Origin: an uncultured Muribaculaceae bacterium
Lineage (GTDB): Bacteria > Bacteroidota > Bacteroidia > Bacteroidales > Muribaculaceae
NCBI GenBank assembly: GCA_910587475.1
Contig: CAJUMR010000002.1
Location: 1 to 64,000 of the forward strand
Length of the DNA: 64,000 nucleotides
Reading direction: 5' to 3'
This document shows, in pieces, positions 52,201-60,520 of this stretch (its first letter is position 1; the number at the start of each line of letters is the position of its first letter). The notes under the pieces are model-generated. The model saw only the letters and a program-made list of their open reading frames with translations. It was not told the origin of the DNA and made no database searches. The position numbers and the translations under genes are program-made.

Positions 52201-52352
52201 GGATAGCTTGCGGTGATTTTCACTACCGGCGGCACGATCTGGGGATATTGGTCGACCGGCAATAACATAAGTCCAATGCCTCCGACGATCACGATGACTA
52301 TCGACATGACTATCGACATCACCGGGTGGTCAAGAAAAAAATTACGTTTCAT
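49239..52352 (-). CDS. RND-family (HAE1) multidrug efflux permease
   Basis: 1037 residues, the usual AcrB/MexB length. It starts with FFLDHPVMSIVMSIVIVIVGGIGL (TM1). Hallmarks are the proton-relay block in TM4 (IGIVVDDAIVVVENVDRIM, with the DD pair), DIQNRIKKAESRLPAEV and the porter-domain PATs, and NAILIVEFAKE in TM10. Twelve membrane helices and two large periplasmic loops are present. It is driven by proton motive force; the substrate range is not predictable. It is cotranscribed with the adaptor (17-base gap upstream) and the channel gene. Confidence 0.95.
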   Translation of the reverse strand: MKRNFFLDHPVMSIVMSIVIVIVGGIGLMLLPVDQYPQIVPPVVKITASYPGADAMTVTQAVATPIEQELNGTPGMIYMSSSSSNAGGFNALVTFDISTDPELAAVDIQNRIKKAESRLPAEVVQNGISVEKETATKLMTITIMSDDPKFDEIYLSNYATLYVLDLLRRIPGVGSISNVGSRYYAMQLWVEPDKLADMGLTVKDLQNALKDQNRESAAGVLGQAPIDGIDRTVPIVARGRLTSVAEFENIVLRANADGSIIRMKDVARVSLEASSYSTESGINGGNAAVLNITMLPGANAMDVASRVKEVMDEISQTFPEGISYEIPFDMTTYISESIHHVYRTFFEALLLVILVVFLSLQNWRATLIPIIAVPISLIGTFGVMLVFGFSLNMLTLLGLILAIGIVVDDAIVVVENVDRIMNKERVGPQEATRLAMSNLGSALVAMSLVLCAVFVPVSFLPGITGQLYRQFTITIAVSVIISTIVALTLSPVMCAMLLRPDNGRRKPKMFRMINLWLNRGNRFYCGRIAAALARPKRMYVAFALALIAIWAMNRLMPQSFMSPEDQGYFTVEIELPEGATIERTREITDRALAYLNEDPDIEYVLNVTGSSPRVGTNQSRSTLTVILKPWEERQTTDINAVRERIRRDLAAYPESKVYIFSPPIIPGLGTSGGFEMVLEARGETTYSELQAAVDTLLNYAAECPEFSDLSTSMQADIPQLYFDVDRDKAQMQGVPLSDIFSTMKAFTGSIYVNDFNMFNRIYRVYIQAEAPYRSTRDDLNLFFVRSAEGSMIPVTSLGSTYYTTGPGTIKRFNMFNSATISGEAAHGYSTGEAMAALEEIAADHLPSNIGIEWSGLSYQEKHSSGNTAIVLALALLFVFLVLAALYESWAVPLAVILSLPVAGVGAYLGIWICGLENNVYFQIGLVMLIGLVAKNAILIVEFAKEGVDAGMSAAKAALHASQLRFRPIVMTSLAFMLGLLPLVFASGPGSAARRDIGTGVFFGMTVAITVGIVFVPFFFVAVYKAKEKFNRKKALKS

Positions 52353-52369
52353 ATGTGTCGGAAGATTGA

Positions 52370-53557
52370 TTATTCGTTATTCGGTTCGGGTTCGGCTACA
52401 GGGGCTACTTTCATGCCGTGTTTCAGTTTGTGGCGGCCTTCGGTGACAATCTGTTCGCCGGGAGCAAGACCGCGCTCCACAACGACTCTGTTGTCGATTT
52501 CAGGACCGGTCTCGATGAAACGTCGTTCGACGATGCTGTCGGGTCTTACGACATAGACATAGGCACCTCCCTTTTCTATTTCGAGGGCTTTTGATGGAAC
52601 GGCCATGGCATCTTCGCGGATGTCCATCAGCAGTTTTACCTTTGTGAATTGGCCGGGGAGAAGTGCTCTGTCGGGGTTCGGCATCTCAGCGCGGACAGAG
52701 AGTGTGCCCGTTTTAGGATCGACCTGAGGATCGGCGAAGTCGACGAGGCCACGATAGGGATAGGCCGATCCGTCGGCGAGAGTGATTGTGATATAGGGAT
52801 CCCAGTTGCGGGTCGAATCGTTTTGTCCGAAGTTGACGTTGCGCGATTTGCTTCGCAGGTAATCGAGAGATGTCATGGAGAAGTCGACCCTCACGGTGTC
52901 GCTTTTGACGACTGTCGCCAGCAGGGATTTTCCGCCGGGACCGACGAGTGTGCCTATATCGGCGACGCGTTCGGAGATATATCCGGAGATGGGCGATTCG
53001 ACGGCGGTGTAGCCGAGTGTCAGTTCGGCTTGTGTCAGTTCGGCTTCGGCAACTATCACGTCGGCAGTAGCTGAGTTATAAGCAGCTCTTGCATTGTCGA
53101 AGTCGAGTTGTGAGGCTGCATTCTGTTCGTAGAGCGGCCTTATGCGTTCGAGATCGCGTTCGGCTTTCTGAGCCGCGGCTTTTGCTTTGTTGAGCTGGGC
53201 TTTAGCTTTCTCGACGTTTGCACGATAGACTCTTGGGTCAATGATAAAGAGTGTCTGACCCTTGTTGATGTATGTGCCTTCAGCAAAAAGCATGGATTCG
53301 AGATAACCTTCAACTCGGGCGCGTATCTCGACAAATTGTTGCGCTCTGATGCGTCCGACATATTCACCATATATGTTTATATCGGCGGTCTCGACATTTT
53401 GAGTCTCGACAGTCGGGAGTGGGGCTGCTTCGGGCTTCTGTCGCTTGAGGAATATGATTAAAACTATAACAGCCACGGCAATGACTGCTACCGTGATCCA
53501 CAAACTCTTCCTTTTCAACACCCTTGTCGACGGGGTGGTTATCTTGCTCATCTTCAT
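52370..53557 (-). CDS. Periplasmic adaptor (membrane fusion protein) of the RND pump
   Basis: 395 residues. An N-terminal membrane helix (~17-36), then lipoyl-like and beta-barrel parts (VEIRARVEGYLESMLFAEGTYINKGQTLF), a coiled-coil hairpin (~100-170, VEKAKAQLNKAKAAAQKAERDLERI...) and the C-terminal membrane-proximal domain (DALPVP-like AMAVPSKALEIEKGGAYVYVV). Unlike AcrA it has no lipobox. It bridges the permease and the outer-membrane channel. The gap of 116 bases to the LytTR gene upstream contains no clear terminator. Confidence 0.93.
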   Translation of the reverse strand: MKMSKITTPSTRVLKRKSLWITVAVIAVAVIVLIIFLKRQKPEAAPLPTVETQNVETADINIYGEYVGRIRAQQFVEIRARVEGYLESMLFAEGTYINKGQTLFIIDPRVYRANVEKAKAQLNKAKAAAQKAERDLERIRPLYEQNAASQLDFDNARAAYNSATADVIVAEAELTQAELTLGYTAVESPISGYISERVADIGTLVGPGGKSLLATVVKSDTVRVDFSMTSLDYLRSKSRNVNFGQNDSTRNWDPYITITLADGSAYPYRGLVDFADPQVDPKTGTLSVRAEMPNPDRALLPGQFTKVKLLMDIREDAMAVPSKALEIEKGGAYVYVVRPDSIVERRFIETGPEIDNRVVVERGLAPGEQIVTEGRHKLKHGMKVAPVAEPEPNNE

Positions 53558-53674
53558 TGTAATTGGTGTAGTGATGAATGTTTTAAACTGGTTCGCATCT
53601 GCACTTGCTGTCGTGATTGATGGCGATGATGATTTACATATTTACAACATCGCTGTATTAACGATTGTTCGATG

Positions 53675-54367
53675 CTATATATTGTTTTGCAAACGATTCA
53701 TCAATGCCTGGCGGCAAGAGTCGGAGACGGGGATGCGGGAGTTGCCGTAGACGATGCGTCCTTGCTCGAAAATTCGTATGCGGTCGGTATTGGCAATGTA
53801 CGATCTGTGGACGCGCATGAATTTATCCTGAGGCAATGCCGCTTCGGCTGCTTTCATGCTCATTAATGTGATCACAGGGCGTGATTGTCCGTCGATATAT
53901 ATCTTGATGTAGTCTTTGAGTCCTTCTATATAGAGAATGTCGTCGATAGGTATTCTGACAAGGCGATATTCGCTCTTTACCGATATGTAGCCTGACTGTG
54001 CCTGGGGAGTGTTGATTGAAGATGCACGTTTGACGGCTTCTTGAAATTCGGTGTAGCTGACAGGTTTAAGCAGGTAATGAAGGGCGTTGACTCTAAATCC
54101 TTCGAGTGCATAGTCAGGATATGCTGTAGTGAAAACCACACGCGTTTCCGACGGCAGTTGGCGGGCGATCTCGATCCCCGTCATGCCCGGCATCTGTATG
54201 TCGAGGAATGCTAAGTCGGGTTTTTCCTTGCGTATGGCTTCAAGAGCTTGGGGTGCAGACGTGAACGCTCCGGAGAGTGTCAGAGATTCGGTGCGCTCGA
54301 CATATGATGATATCAATCTGCATGCCAACGGTTCGTCGTCGGCGACTATGCAACGGAGAGTCTTCAT
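53675..54367 (-). CDS. LytTR-type response regulator
   Basis: 230 residues. Receiver domain (~1-115) with DD at 10-11, phosphorylation site D56 (LAFLDIQMPGMTG), T/S at TTAYPDYA and the Lys in YLLKPVSY. The C-terminal LytTR DNA-binding domain (~135-230) has DILYIEGLKDYIKIY and RVHRSYIANTDRI. LytTR regulators bind short direct repeats upstream of targets. It overlaps the kinase by four bases (ATGA) and lies upstream of the RND pump genes, so pump control is likely. Confidence 0.93.
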   Translation of the reverse strand: MKTLRCIVADDEPLACRLISSYVERTESLTLSGAFTSAPQALEAIRKEKPDLAFLDIQMPGMTGIEIARQLPSETRVVFTTAYPDYALEGFRVNALHYLLKPVSYTEFQEAVKRASSINTPQAQSGYISVKSEYRLVRIPIDDILYIEGLKDYIKIYIDGQSRPVITLMSMKAAEAALPQDKFMRVHRSYIANTDRIRIFEQGRIVYGNSRIPVSDSCRQALMNRLQNNI

Positions 54368-55494
54368 TTAACAGTGGTTTTTAGAGTTTGGGTATTTTCT
54401 GTCGAAATCAGCAGGCGGGCTGTGTGTATGTCACCGGAGATTGTGGTGCTGAGTGAAGCTTTGTTTCCGTAGATGAGCAGCAGGCGACGTCGGAGATTGG
54501 CGATGCCGATTCCGCCTTGATGGTCTTCGTCAGGCTTGTTGTTGTTGAACCTGTTGCGGGTCATGCAGCAGATGGTGCCGTCAGCGGCGGTTATCTCTAT
54601 GGTTATATGGTCTGAGCTGTCGCCGGTATTCCCATGCTTGAATGCGTTTTCAACCAATGAAATAAACAGCAGGGGCGGGACTTGATAGTCTGCCATTTCA
54701 TCGATGTCGATTTTCAGATGTACAATGCCGGCGGGTAGTCGCAGTTCCATCAGCGATATGTAGTTTCTGGTGAAATCGGTTTCTCTCGACAGGGCGACAT
54801 GCGACGGAGTTTCGTAGAGCATGTAACGCAACATTTGTGATAACTCATGGACCGCGGTCTGTGCTTCAGCCGGCGATATTTCGATAAGGGCATATATCGA
54901 GTTGAGGGTGTTGAAGAGGAAGTGTGGATTCAACTGACTCCTGAGATTGCGCAGTTCTGAAGCGCGCTGTTCTGAAGCCATGTCGCGGCGCCGGCGTTCG
55001 AGTGTGCTCCAGTAATCGGAAAGACGCAAAGCGACGGACAATGCGATCGTCAGTACCACCATCACAGCGTCGCGCATCATGGCTGACACAAACATCAATC
55101 TGAACTTTTCGGGATTTTTCAGCGGACGGGTGGCGCTTTCGGCTATTCGCGGCAGATAGGCAAACCAGTACCATATCAGGTAGCTGATGCCCAGGGCGCA
55201 TATAAGCAGCAGCAAATTATATCCGAGGAAGCGCCATAATCTTACTTTCGGTGTCAGTGTGTGACCGATTACATAGTAATAGTTGATGTAGAAAGCCGCA
55301 ATGAATATCAGCGATTTGGCGTACATATGCCACTGTGTGCCGCCGGTGGACGGTCTGCCGGACGACGACATGGCATAGGACATTATGAATTCAGGGAGGA
55401 GGAAGAGCATCGATATGACGATCAGATGCGCGACGAAACGGTTGAGTTTGACGCGTTGACGGTCGGATTGAATGTCGATGGGCTGCTGTAACAT
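54364..55494 (-). CDS. LytS-family sensor histidine kinase
   Basis: 376 residues from ATG 55494 (MLQQPIDIQSD). A TTG start at 55551 is excluded, since it lies at or above the promoter (55518-55548). Four membrane helices are within ~1-180. The His_kinase domain has the phosphoacceptor in NPHFLFNTLNSIYALIE, followed by LRYMLYE, then a HATPase_c domain with VPPLLFISLVENAFKHG (N box) and GGIGIANLRRRLLLIYG (G box). There is no separate sensor domain, so the signal probably acts in or at the membrane. First gene of the five-gene operon. Confidence 0.92.
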   Translation of the reverse strand: MLQQPIDIQSDRQRVKLNRFVAHLIVISMLFLLPEFIMSYAMSSSGRPSTGGTQWHMYAKSLIFIAAFYINYYYVIGHTLTPKVRLWRFLGYNLLLLICALGISYLIWYWFAYLPRIAESATRPLKNPEKFRLMFVSAMMRDAVMVVLTIALSVALRLSDYWSTLERRRRDMASEQRASELRNLRSQLNPHFLFNTLNSIYALIEISPAEAQTAVHELSQMLRYMLYETPSHVALSRETDFTRNYISLMELRLPAGIVHLKIDIDEMADYQVPPLLFISLVENAFKHGNTGDSSDHITIEITAADGTICCMTRNRFNNNKPDEDHQGGIGIANLRRRLLLIYGNKASLSTTISGDIHTARLLISTENTQTLKTTVK

Positions 55495-55517
55495 AGATGT
55501 GGCTGTTTTTTGTAGTG

Positions 55518-55548
55518 CAAATTTAGCTTTTTGGAGCGTTCGGGCAAC
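55518..55548 (-). promoter_or_regulatory. Promoter of two-component/efflux operon
   Basis: On the minus strand GTTG (55548-55545), 19-base spacer, TAAATTTG (55525-55518). It lies 24 bases before the ATG. Confidence 0.65.
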
Positions 55549-55641
55549 CAAAACTCGACTAAGCGACGTAAAGTGACGATGAAATAGTTGTGTTTTAAGT
55601 GATTTTATAGATTATACACAATAATTAACCAATATAGAACC

Positions 55642-55649
55642 TAATTTTG
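55642..55649 (+). promoter_or_regulatory. -7 box of the oxidoreductase/DUF1080 operon
   Basis: TAATTTTG, 47 bases before the first oxidoreductase ATG. No obvious -33 TTTG, which would fit an activated promoter. Confidence 0.5.
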
Positions 55650-55696
55650 TAAAAACAAGCTCTAAATCTAATCAAACTTTAAAATCCTTATATCTG

Positions 55697-57181
55697 ATGT
55701 CAGATTTATCAAGAAGAGACTTTCTAAAAAAAAGCAGTATAGCTCTCGCAGGGATGATGGTTGCACCGACTATTGTTCCTCCTGAAGTGTTGGGTAAAAC
55801 AACAGGGCGTGTAGCGCCGAGTGATAAACTTAATATACTCGGGGTTGGCATCGGCGGACGTGGTGCGTCTGACCTCGCAGAAATGGAAACAGAGAATATC
55901 ATAGGTCTCTGTGACTGCGACTGGAAGTATGCCAAGCCTATATTTGACAAATATCCGAAAGCAAAACGCTACAGCGATTACCGCAGGATGTACGACGACA
56001 TGCTTAAGGACGCTGATGCGGTGATGGTCGCAACGGCCGATCACAGCCATGCGATAATTGCCGCGCAGGCAATGGTGGCCGGCAAGCACGTCTATGTCGA
56101 AAAACCGCTGACCCTCTATCCTTATGAATCGCGATTGCTTGCAAAACTTGCGAAAAAGCACAAGGTTGCTACGCAGATGGGAAATCAAGGCGCTTCGAGT
56201 GCCACAACATGTAAAGCTCTTAACTGGTTGCTCAACGGTGAGATCGGAGAGGTGACGCGCATAGAAGCGTTCACCAACCGCCCCATATGGCCTCAAGGCA
56301 TGTCAACGCCGACCGAGTCGATGCCTGTGCCCGATACGATGAACTGGGATGCATTCATCGGCCCGGCCAAGTTCAGACCTTTCCATGAGACCTACACCCC
56401 GTGGAATTTCCGCGGATGGTGGGATTTCGGATCGGGTGCACTCGGAGATATGGCTAATCACATCCTGCATATGCTGTTCAGAGGATTGAACCTCGGCTAT
56501 CCGACGGCTGTGATTGGCAGTTCTACAATGCTGATGAGTGATTCATGCCCTACTGCAGAGAAGATAACTTACCGCTTCCCGGCTCGCGACAATCTCCCTC
56601 GTCTTGCTCTTCCCGAGGTGGAACTCACATGGTATGACGGCGGTCTGATGCCCAATCTTCCCGATAATATGCCTAAAGGCAAATCGTTTGATATCAATGG
56701 CGTGGCTGTGCTCTACGGCAGTAAGGACACCATGATTGTAGGAAACAGCGGAGTGGAACCCATATTGTGTTCTGGCCGCGATCCTGAAGTGCCGAGACGC
56801 TGGCGCGAAGTTGTCGACAACAATCACCAGCAAGACTGGATCAGGGCGTGCAAGCAAAGTCCCGAAACACGTGAAAAGTGTGAATCGGATTTTGAATACT
56901 CCGGTCCGCTCAACGAAATGATCACTATGGGAGTGGCCGCTGTGCGTCTGCAAGGCCTCAACCAATGGCTCGACTGGGATGGTGAGAACATGCGTTTCAC
57001 CAATATTCCCGAGGATGCAACGATCTCGAATGTGATTGAAGATAAGTTCCAGATCCACGACGGACACCCGACCTTCGACCGTACCTACACAGAGCCGGTC
57101 AACGCCAGAGCATATGCCGAGCAACTTATCAAGCCTGTCTACCGCGACGGTTGGGTGTTGCCCGACATGCCCTTAGTCTAA
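55697..57181 (+). CDS. Tat-exported Gfo/Idh/MocA oxidoreductase, copy 1
   Basis: 494 residues. Tat signal SRRDFLKKSSIALAGMM at residues 5-21, so it is exported folded, with its NAD(P) already bound. Rossmann domain from ~45 (LNILGVGIGGRGASDL), the family's catalytic EKPLTLYPYES (~135) and the substrate-binding domain with AFTNRPIWPQG and YTPWNFRGWWDFGSGALGDM. In related gut Bacteroides operons, similar proteins oxidise the sugar C3 hydroxyl. It is the first of five same-strand genes with gaps of 11-45 bases. It is very similar to the next gene, with differences mainly in small substitutions. Confidence 0.9.
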   Translation: MSDLSRRDFLKKSSIALAGMMVAPTIVPPEVLGKTTGRVAPSDKLNILGVGIGGRGASDLAEMETENIIGLCDCDWKYAKPIFDKYPKAKRYSDYRRMYDDMLKDADAVMVATADHSHAIIAAQAMVAGKHVYVEKPLTLYPYESRLLAKLAKKHKVATQMGNQGASSATTCKALNWLLNGEIGEVTRIEAFTNRPIWPQGMSTPTESMPVPDTMNWDAFIGPAKFRPFHETYTPWNFRGWWDFGSGALGDMANHILHMLFRGLNLGYPTAVIGSSTMLMSDSCPTAEKITYRFPARDNLPRLALPEVELTWYDGGLMPNLPDNMPKGKSFDINGVAVLYGSKDTMIVGNSGVEPILCSGRDPEVPRRWREVVDNNHQQDWIRACKQSPETREKCESDFEYSGPLNEMITMGVAAVRLQGLNQWLDWDGENMRFTNIPEDATISNVIEDKFQIHDGHPTFDRTYTEPVNARAYAEQLIKPVYRDGWVLPDMPLV

Positions 57182-57225
57182 CAATGTATAATCCCAATTA
57201 TTTATTAAAACCTTAATATAATCTC

Positions 57226-58710
57226 ATGTCAGATCTTTCAAGAAGAGACTTTTTAAAAAAGAGCAGTCTCGCTGTTGCGGGAATGATGATTACCCCGACA
57301 ATCGTTCCGCCCGAAGTACTCGGTAAAACCACCGGACGCACAGCTCCGAGTGACCGTCTTAACATTTTAGGAGTCGGCATAGGCGGCCGAGGAGCTGCCG
57401 ATCTTGCAGCGATGGAAACTGAAAATATCATCGGTCTTTGTGACTGCGACTGGAAATATGCCAAGCATATATTCGACAAATATCCTAAAGCAAAGCGTTA
57501 CAGCGACTATCGCAAGATGTACGATGATATGCTCAAAGACGCTGATGCTGTGATGGTGGCCACTGCCGACCACACCCATGCTATCATCGCCGCGCAGGCC
57601 ATCGAGGCCGGCAAACATGTCTATGTTGAAAAACCGCTGACTCTTTATCCTTACGAGTCAAGATTGCTGACCAAGCTTGCTAAAAAACATAAGGTGGCGA
57701 CACAGATGGGTAATCAGGGTGCTTCGAGCGCAGGCTCGCGTAAGGCGATCAACTGGCTGCGCAACGGAGAGATCGGCGAGGTGACACGCATCGAAGCTTT
57801 CACAAACCGTCCGATCTGGCCTCAGGGCATGCCTGCACCGAAAGAGGCGATGGCTGTGCCCGAAACCTTGAACTGGGATGCGTTTGTTGGTCCGGCCAAA
57901 TATAGACCTTACAACGCTGCCTACACACCTTGGAATTTCCGTGGATGGTGGGATTTCGGCTCCGGCGCGCTCGGCGATATGGCCAACCATATTCTGCAAG
58001 TGCCTTTCCAGGCTCTTAACCTTGGTTATCCCTCAGCAGTCATTGGCAGTTCGACAATGCTGATGAGCGATTCTTGTCCTTCAGCAGAAAAGATCACATA
58101 TAAATTCCCCGCGAGAGACAATATGCCTCGTCTTGCCCTGCCGGCAGTCGAACTGACATGGTACGACGGCGGTCTGATGCCTAATCTTCCCGACAACATG
58201 CCCGAAGGCAAGAAGTTCGACGAAAACGGAGCGGTTGTGCTCTATGGAACTAAAGATACCATGGTCGTAGGCACTTATGGCAGCGATCCGATATTATGCT
58301 CGGGCCGCGTACCCGATGTTCCGCAGCTTTGCCGTGTTGTTGAAGGTGACAACCATCAGCAGGACTGGATCAGGGCATGTAAGGAAAGTCCTGAAAACAG
58401 AGTGCCGAGCGAATCCGACTTTATGTTTGCCGGTCCGCTTAACGAAATGATCACTATGGGAGTGGCCGCTGTGCGTCTGCAAGGTCTCAACCAGTGGCTC
58501 GACTGGGATGGAGAGAACATGCGTTTCACCAATATTCCTGCCGATGCAACAATCTCGAATGTGATTGAGGATAAGTTCCAGATCCACGACGGACACCCGA
58601 CATTCGACCGCACCTACACAGAGCCTATCAACGCCAACCTTTATGCCGAGCAACTGATCAAGCCTGTCTACCGCGACGGTTGGGTGCTGCCCGAAATGCC
58701 GCTTGTTTAA
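57226..58710 (+). CDS. Tat-exported Gfo/Idh/MocA oxidoreductase, copy 2
   Basis: 494 residues, the same length as copy 1 and collinear without visible gaps. The Tat signal (SRRDFLKKSSLAVAGMM), the EKPLTLYPYES motif and the C-terminus (AEQLIKPVYRDGWVLPEMPLV) are shared. Clear local differences are in a loop at ~168-175 (SAGSRKAINWLRNG versus SATTCKALNWLLNG) and in the region ~345-385 near the surface. This is a tandem duplication, probably of a whole gene, since the spacer contains nothing else. Redundant, hetero-oligomeric or divergent substrate use are all possible. Confidence 0.9.
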   Translation: MSDLSRRDFLKKSSLAVAGMMITPTIVPPEVLGKTTGRTAPSDRLNILGVGIGGRGAADLAAMETENIIGLCDCDWKYAKHIFDKYPKAKRYSDYRKMYDDMLKDADAVMVATADHTHAIIAAQAIEAGKHVYVEKPLTLYPYESRLLTKLAKKHKVATQMGNQGASSAGSRKAINWLRNGEIGEVTRIEAFTNRPIWPQGMPAPKEAMAVPETLNWDAFVGPAKYRPYNAAYTPWNFRGWWDFGSGALGDMANHILQVPFQALNLGYPSAVIGSSTMLMSDSCPSAEKITYKFPARDNMPRLALPAVELTWYDGGLMPNLPDNMPEGKKFDENGAVVLYGTKDTMVVGTYGSDPILCSGRVPDVPQLCRVVEGDNHQQDWIRACKESPENRVPSESDFMFAGPLNEMITMGVAAVRLQGLNQWLDWDGENMRFTNIPADATISNVIEDKFQIHDGHPTFDRTYTEPINANLYAEQLIKPVYRDGWVLPEMPLV

Positions 58711-58755
58711 TAGCCTTTCTGAATAATCACCAAACTAATTCATATTAAAACCCAA

Positions 58756-59583
58756 ATGAACAAATCAATATTATTTGCAGCGTCGTCAATTGTGCTGGCG
58801 TGCGGTCTGACCGCATGCGGAGCTAAGAAAACTGAGGCTGCAGACGAAAACAATCAGAAACAGACTGCCACACTCTCTTACTCGACCGAACGTTACGGCG
58901 AAGAAACCGCTCAGGCTGAGTTCCCGGTAGATGAAGACGGATATATAGTCATATTCGATGGCGTAGATGTCACCGGTTGGCGTGGATATGGCAAGGACCA
59001 TGTTCCCGAACGTTGGCTCGTCGAGGACAGTTGTCTGCATTTTGTGCGTGGCGAAGGTGAAGGCGGAGACATGATGTTTGCGCATAAGTTCGATAACTTC
59101 GATGTCGAATTCGAATGGAAAGTCTCTGAAGGAGCTAATTCAGGGTTCTTCTATCTTGGTCAGGAGGCTATGAGTCCTGAAGGCAATCTGGAGTATATGT
59201 GCATGTCGGCACCTGAATATCAGATCCTCGACAATGCCAATCATCCCGATGCCAAACTTGGCGTCGACGGCAATCGCCAGTCGGCATCGCTCTACGATAT
59301 GATCCCCGCAAAACCTCAGAATTCCAAGCCATGGGGTGAGTGGAATACCGCCCGTGTCGTAGTCAATGACGGCAAGGTTACTCACTATCAGAACGGAGAG
59401 GTCGTTCTTGAATACGAACTCTGGACTCCCGAATGGACCGAGAGATTGCAGAATTGCAAGTTCAGCGAGACCGAATGGCCTGCTGCATTTGTGCTTCTGA
59501 ACACCAAACACGGTGGTTACATGGCTTTCCAGGACCACGGTGATGAAGTGTGGTATAGAAATATCAGAGTTAAGGAATTGTAA
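58756..59583 (+). CDS. DUF1080 (3-keto-disaccharide hydrolase-type) lipoprotein, copy 1
   Basis: 275 residues. Lipobox LTAC with lipid cysteine at ~21 (LACGLTACGAKK). One concanavalin-like DUF1080 domain (~55-275) begins with GYIVIFDGVDVTGWRGYG and holds NSGFFYLGQE, PEYQILDNANHPDAK, QSASLYDMIP and a final FQDHGDEVWYRNIRVKEL, the hallmark of the family. Characterised members act on 3-keto-glycosides. It is 45 bases after the second oxidoreductase. Lipidation places it on the periplasmic or outer surface. Confidence 0.9.
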   Translation: MNKSILFAASSIVLACGLTACGAKKTEAADENNQKQTATLSYSTERYGEETAQAEFPVDEDGYIVIFDGVDVTGWRGYGKDHVPERWLVEDSCLHFVRGEGEGGDMMFAHKFDNFDVEFEWKVSEGANSGFFYLGQEAMSPEGNLEYMCMSAPEYQILDNANHPDAKLGVDGNRQSASLYDMIPAKPQNSKPWGEWNTARVVVNDGKVTHYQNGEVVLEYELWTPEWTERLQNCKFSETEWPAAFVLLNTKHGGYMAFQDHGDEVWYRNIRVKEL

Positions 59584-59594
59584 CAACAGACACT

Positions 59595-60488
59595 ATGAAT
59601 AAAACCATATTGCTATTAGGCGTGGCTGCTGTTGCGATGTTGTCGTCGTGCGGCAACAGCAACAAGTGCTCGTGTGACTGCAGTTGCAATGGATGCAGCT
59701 GCAGCGGAGAAGCTAAAGCGGTTGATGAAAACCGTGGAGAATATCAGATCGCAGATCGTGCTCAGGTCGACATCTCGAATTATCCGGTCGATGAAGAGGG
59801 TTATACCGTCCTTTTTGACGGAACCACCCTCAATGGATGGCGCGGCTACGGCATGGATGCCGCCCCGACAAGCTGGAATGTCGAAGACGGAGCAATTCAT
59901 CTTGTCGGTTCCGGCACAGGTGAGGCTCAGATGGAAGGTGGCGGAGATCTTATTTTCCCTCACAAATTCAAGAACTTCGAACTTGAACTCGAATACAAGA
60001 TTTCGAAAGGCGGCAATTCTGGCATATTCTATCTTGCCCAGGAAGCCACAACCAAAGAGGATGGCAAGGATGTCTATCTTCCTATATGGCAGTCTGCTTC
60101 TGAATATCAGGTACTCGACAACGAGAATCATGAGGATGCTAAACTTGGGGTTGACGGCAACCGCCAGTCGGCGTCGCTCTATGACATGATCCCGGCAAAA
60201 CCGCAGAATGCAAAGCCTTACGGAGAATGGAACAAGGCTAAGATCGTAGTCTATAAAGGCACTGTGATCCATTCTCAGAATGGAGAGAATGTGCTCGAAT
60301 ATCACCTTTGGACTCCGAAGTGGAAACAGATGCTCAAGGACAGCAAGTTCAATGAGAACGGAGACTTCCCCTGTGCTTACAAGCTGATGGTTGACATGGG
60401 CGGTAAGAACCACGAAGGTTATATCGGACTGCAGGATCACGGCGATGACGTGTGGTATCGTAATATCCGCATCAAGGAAATGGAATAA
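59595..60488 (+). CDS. DUF1080 lipoprotein, copy 2, with Cys-rich linker
   Basis: 297 residues. Lipobox LSSC with lipid cysteine at ~19. Directly behind it lies the segment KCSCDCSCNGCSCSG with six cysteines, then an acidic linker and a DUF1080 domain (~60-297: GYTVLFDGTTLNGWRGYG, NSGIFYLAQE, SEYQVLDNENHEDAKLG, LQDHGDDVWYRNIRIKEM). It is related to copy 1 but has extra residues in loops (e.g. after EDGKDVYLPIW). The gene is 11 bases after copy 1. The Cys cluster could bind a metal or form cross-links; this is inference. Confidence 0.9.
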   Translation: MNKTILLLGVAAVAMLSSCGNSNKCSCDCSCNGCSCSGEAKAVDENRGEYQIADRAQVDISNYPVDEEGYTVLFDGTTLNGWRGYGMDAAPTSWNVEDGAIHLVGSGTGEAQMEGGGDLIFPHKFKNFELELEYKISKGGNSGIFYLAQEATTKEDGKDVYLPIWQSASEYQVLDNENHEDAKLGVDGNRQSASLYDMIPAKPQNAKPYGEWNKAKIVVYKGTVIHSQNGENVLEYHLWTPKWKQMLKDSKFNENGDFPCAYKLMVDMGGKNHEGYIGLQDHGDDVWYRNIRIKEME

Positions 60489-60520
60489 GAATTTATTAAC
60501 TTATAAATCAGTTAGAAAAA

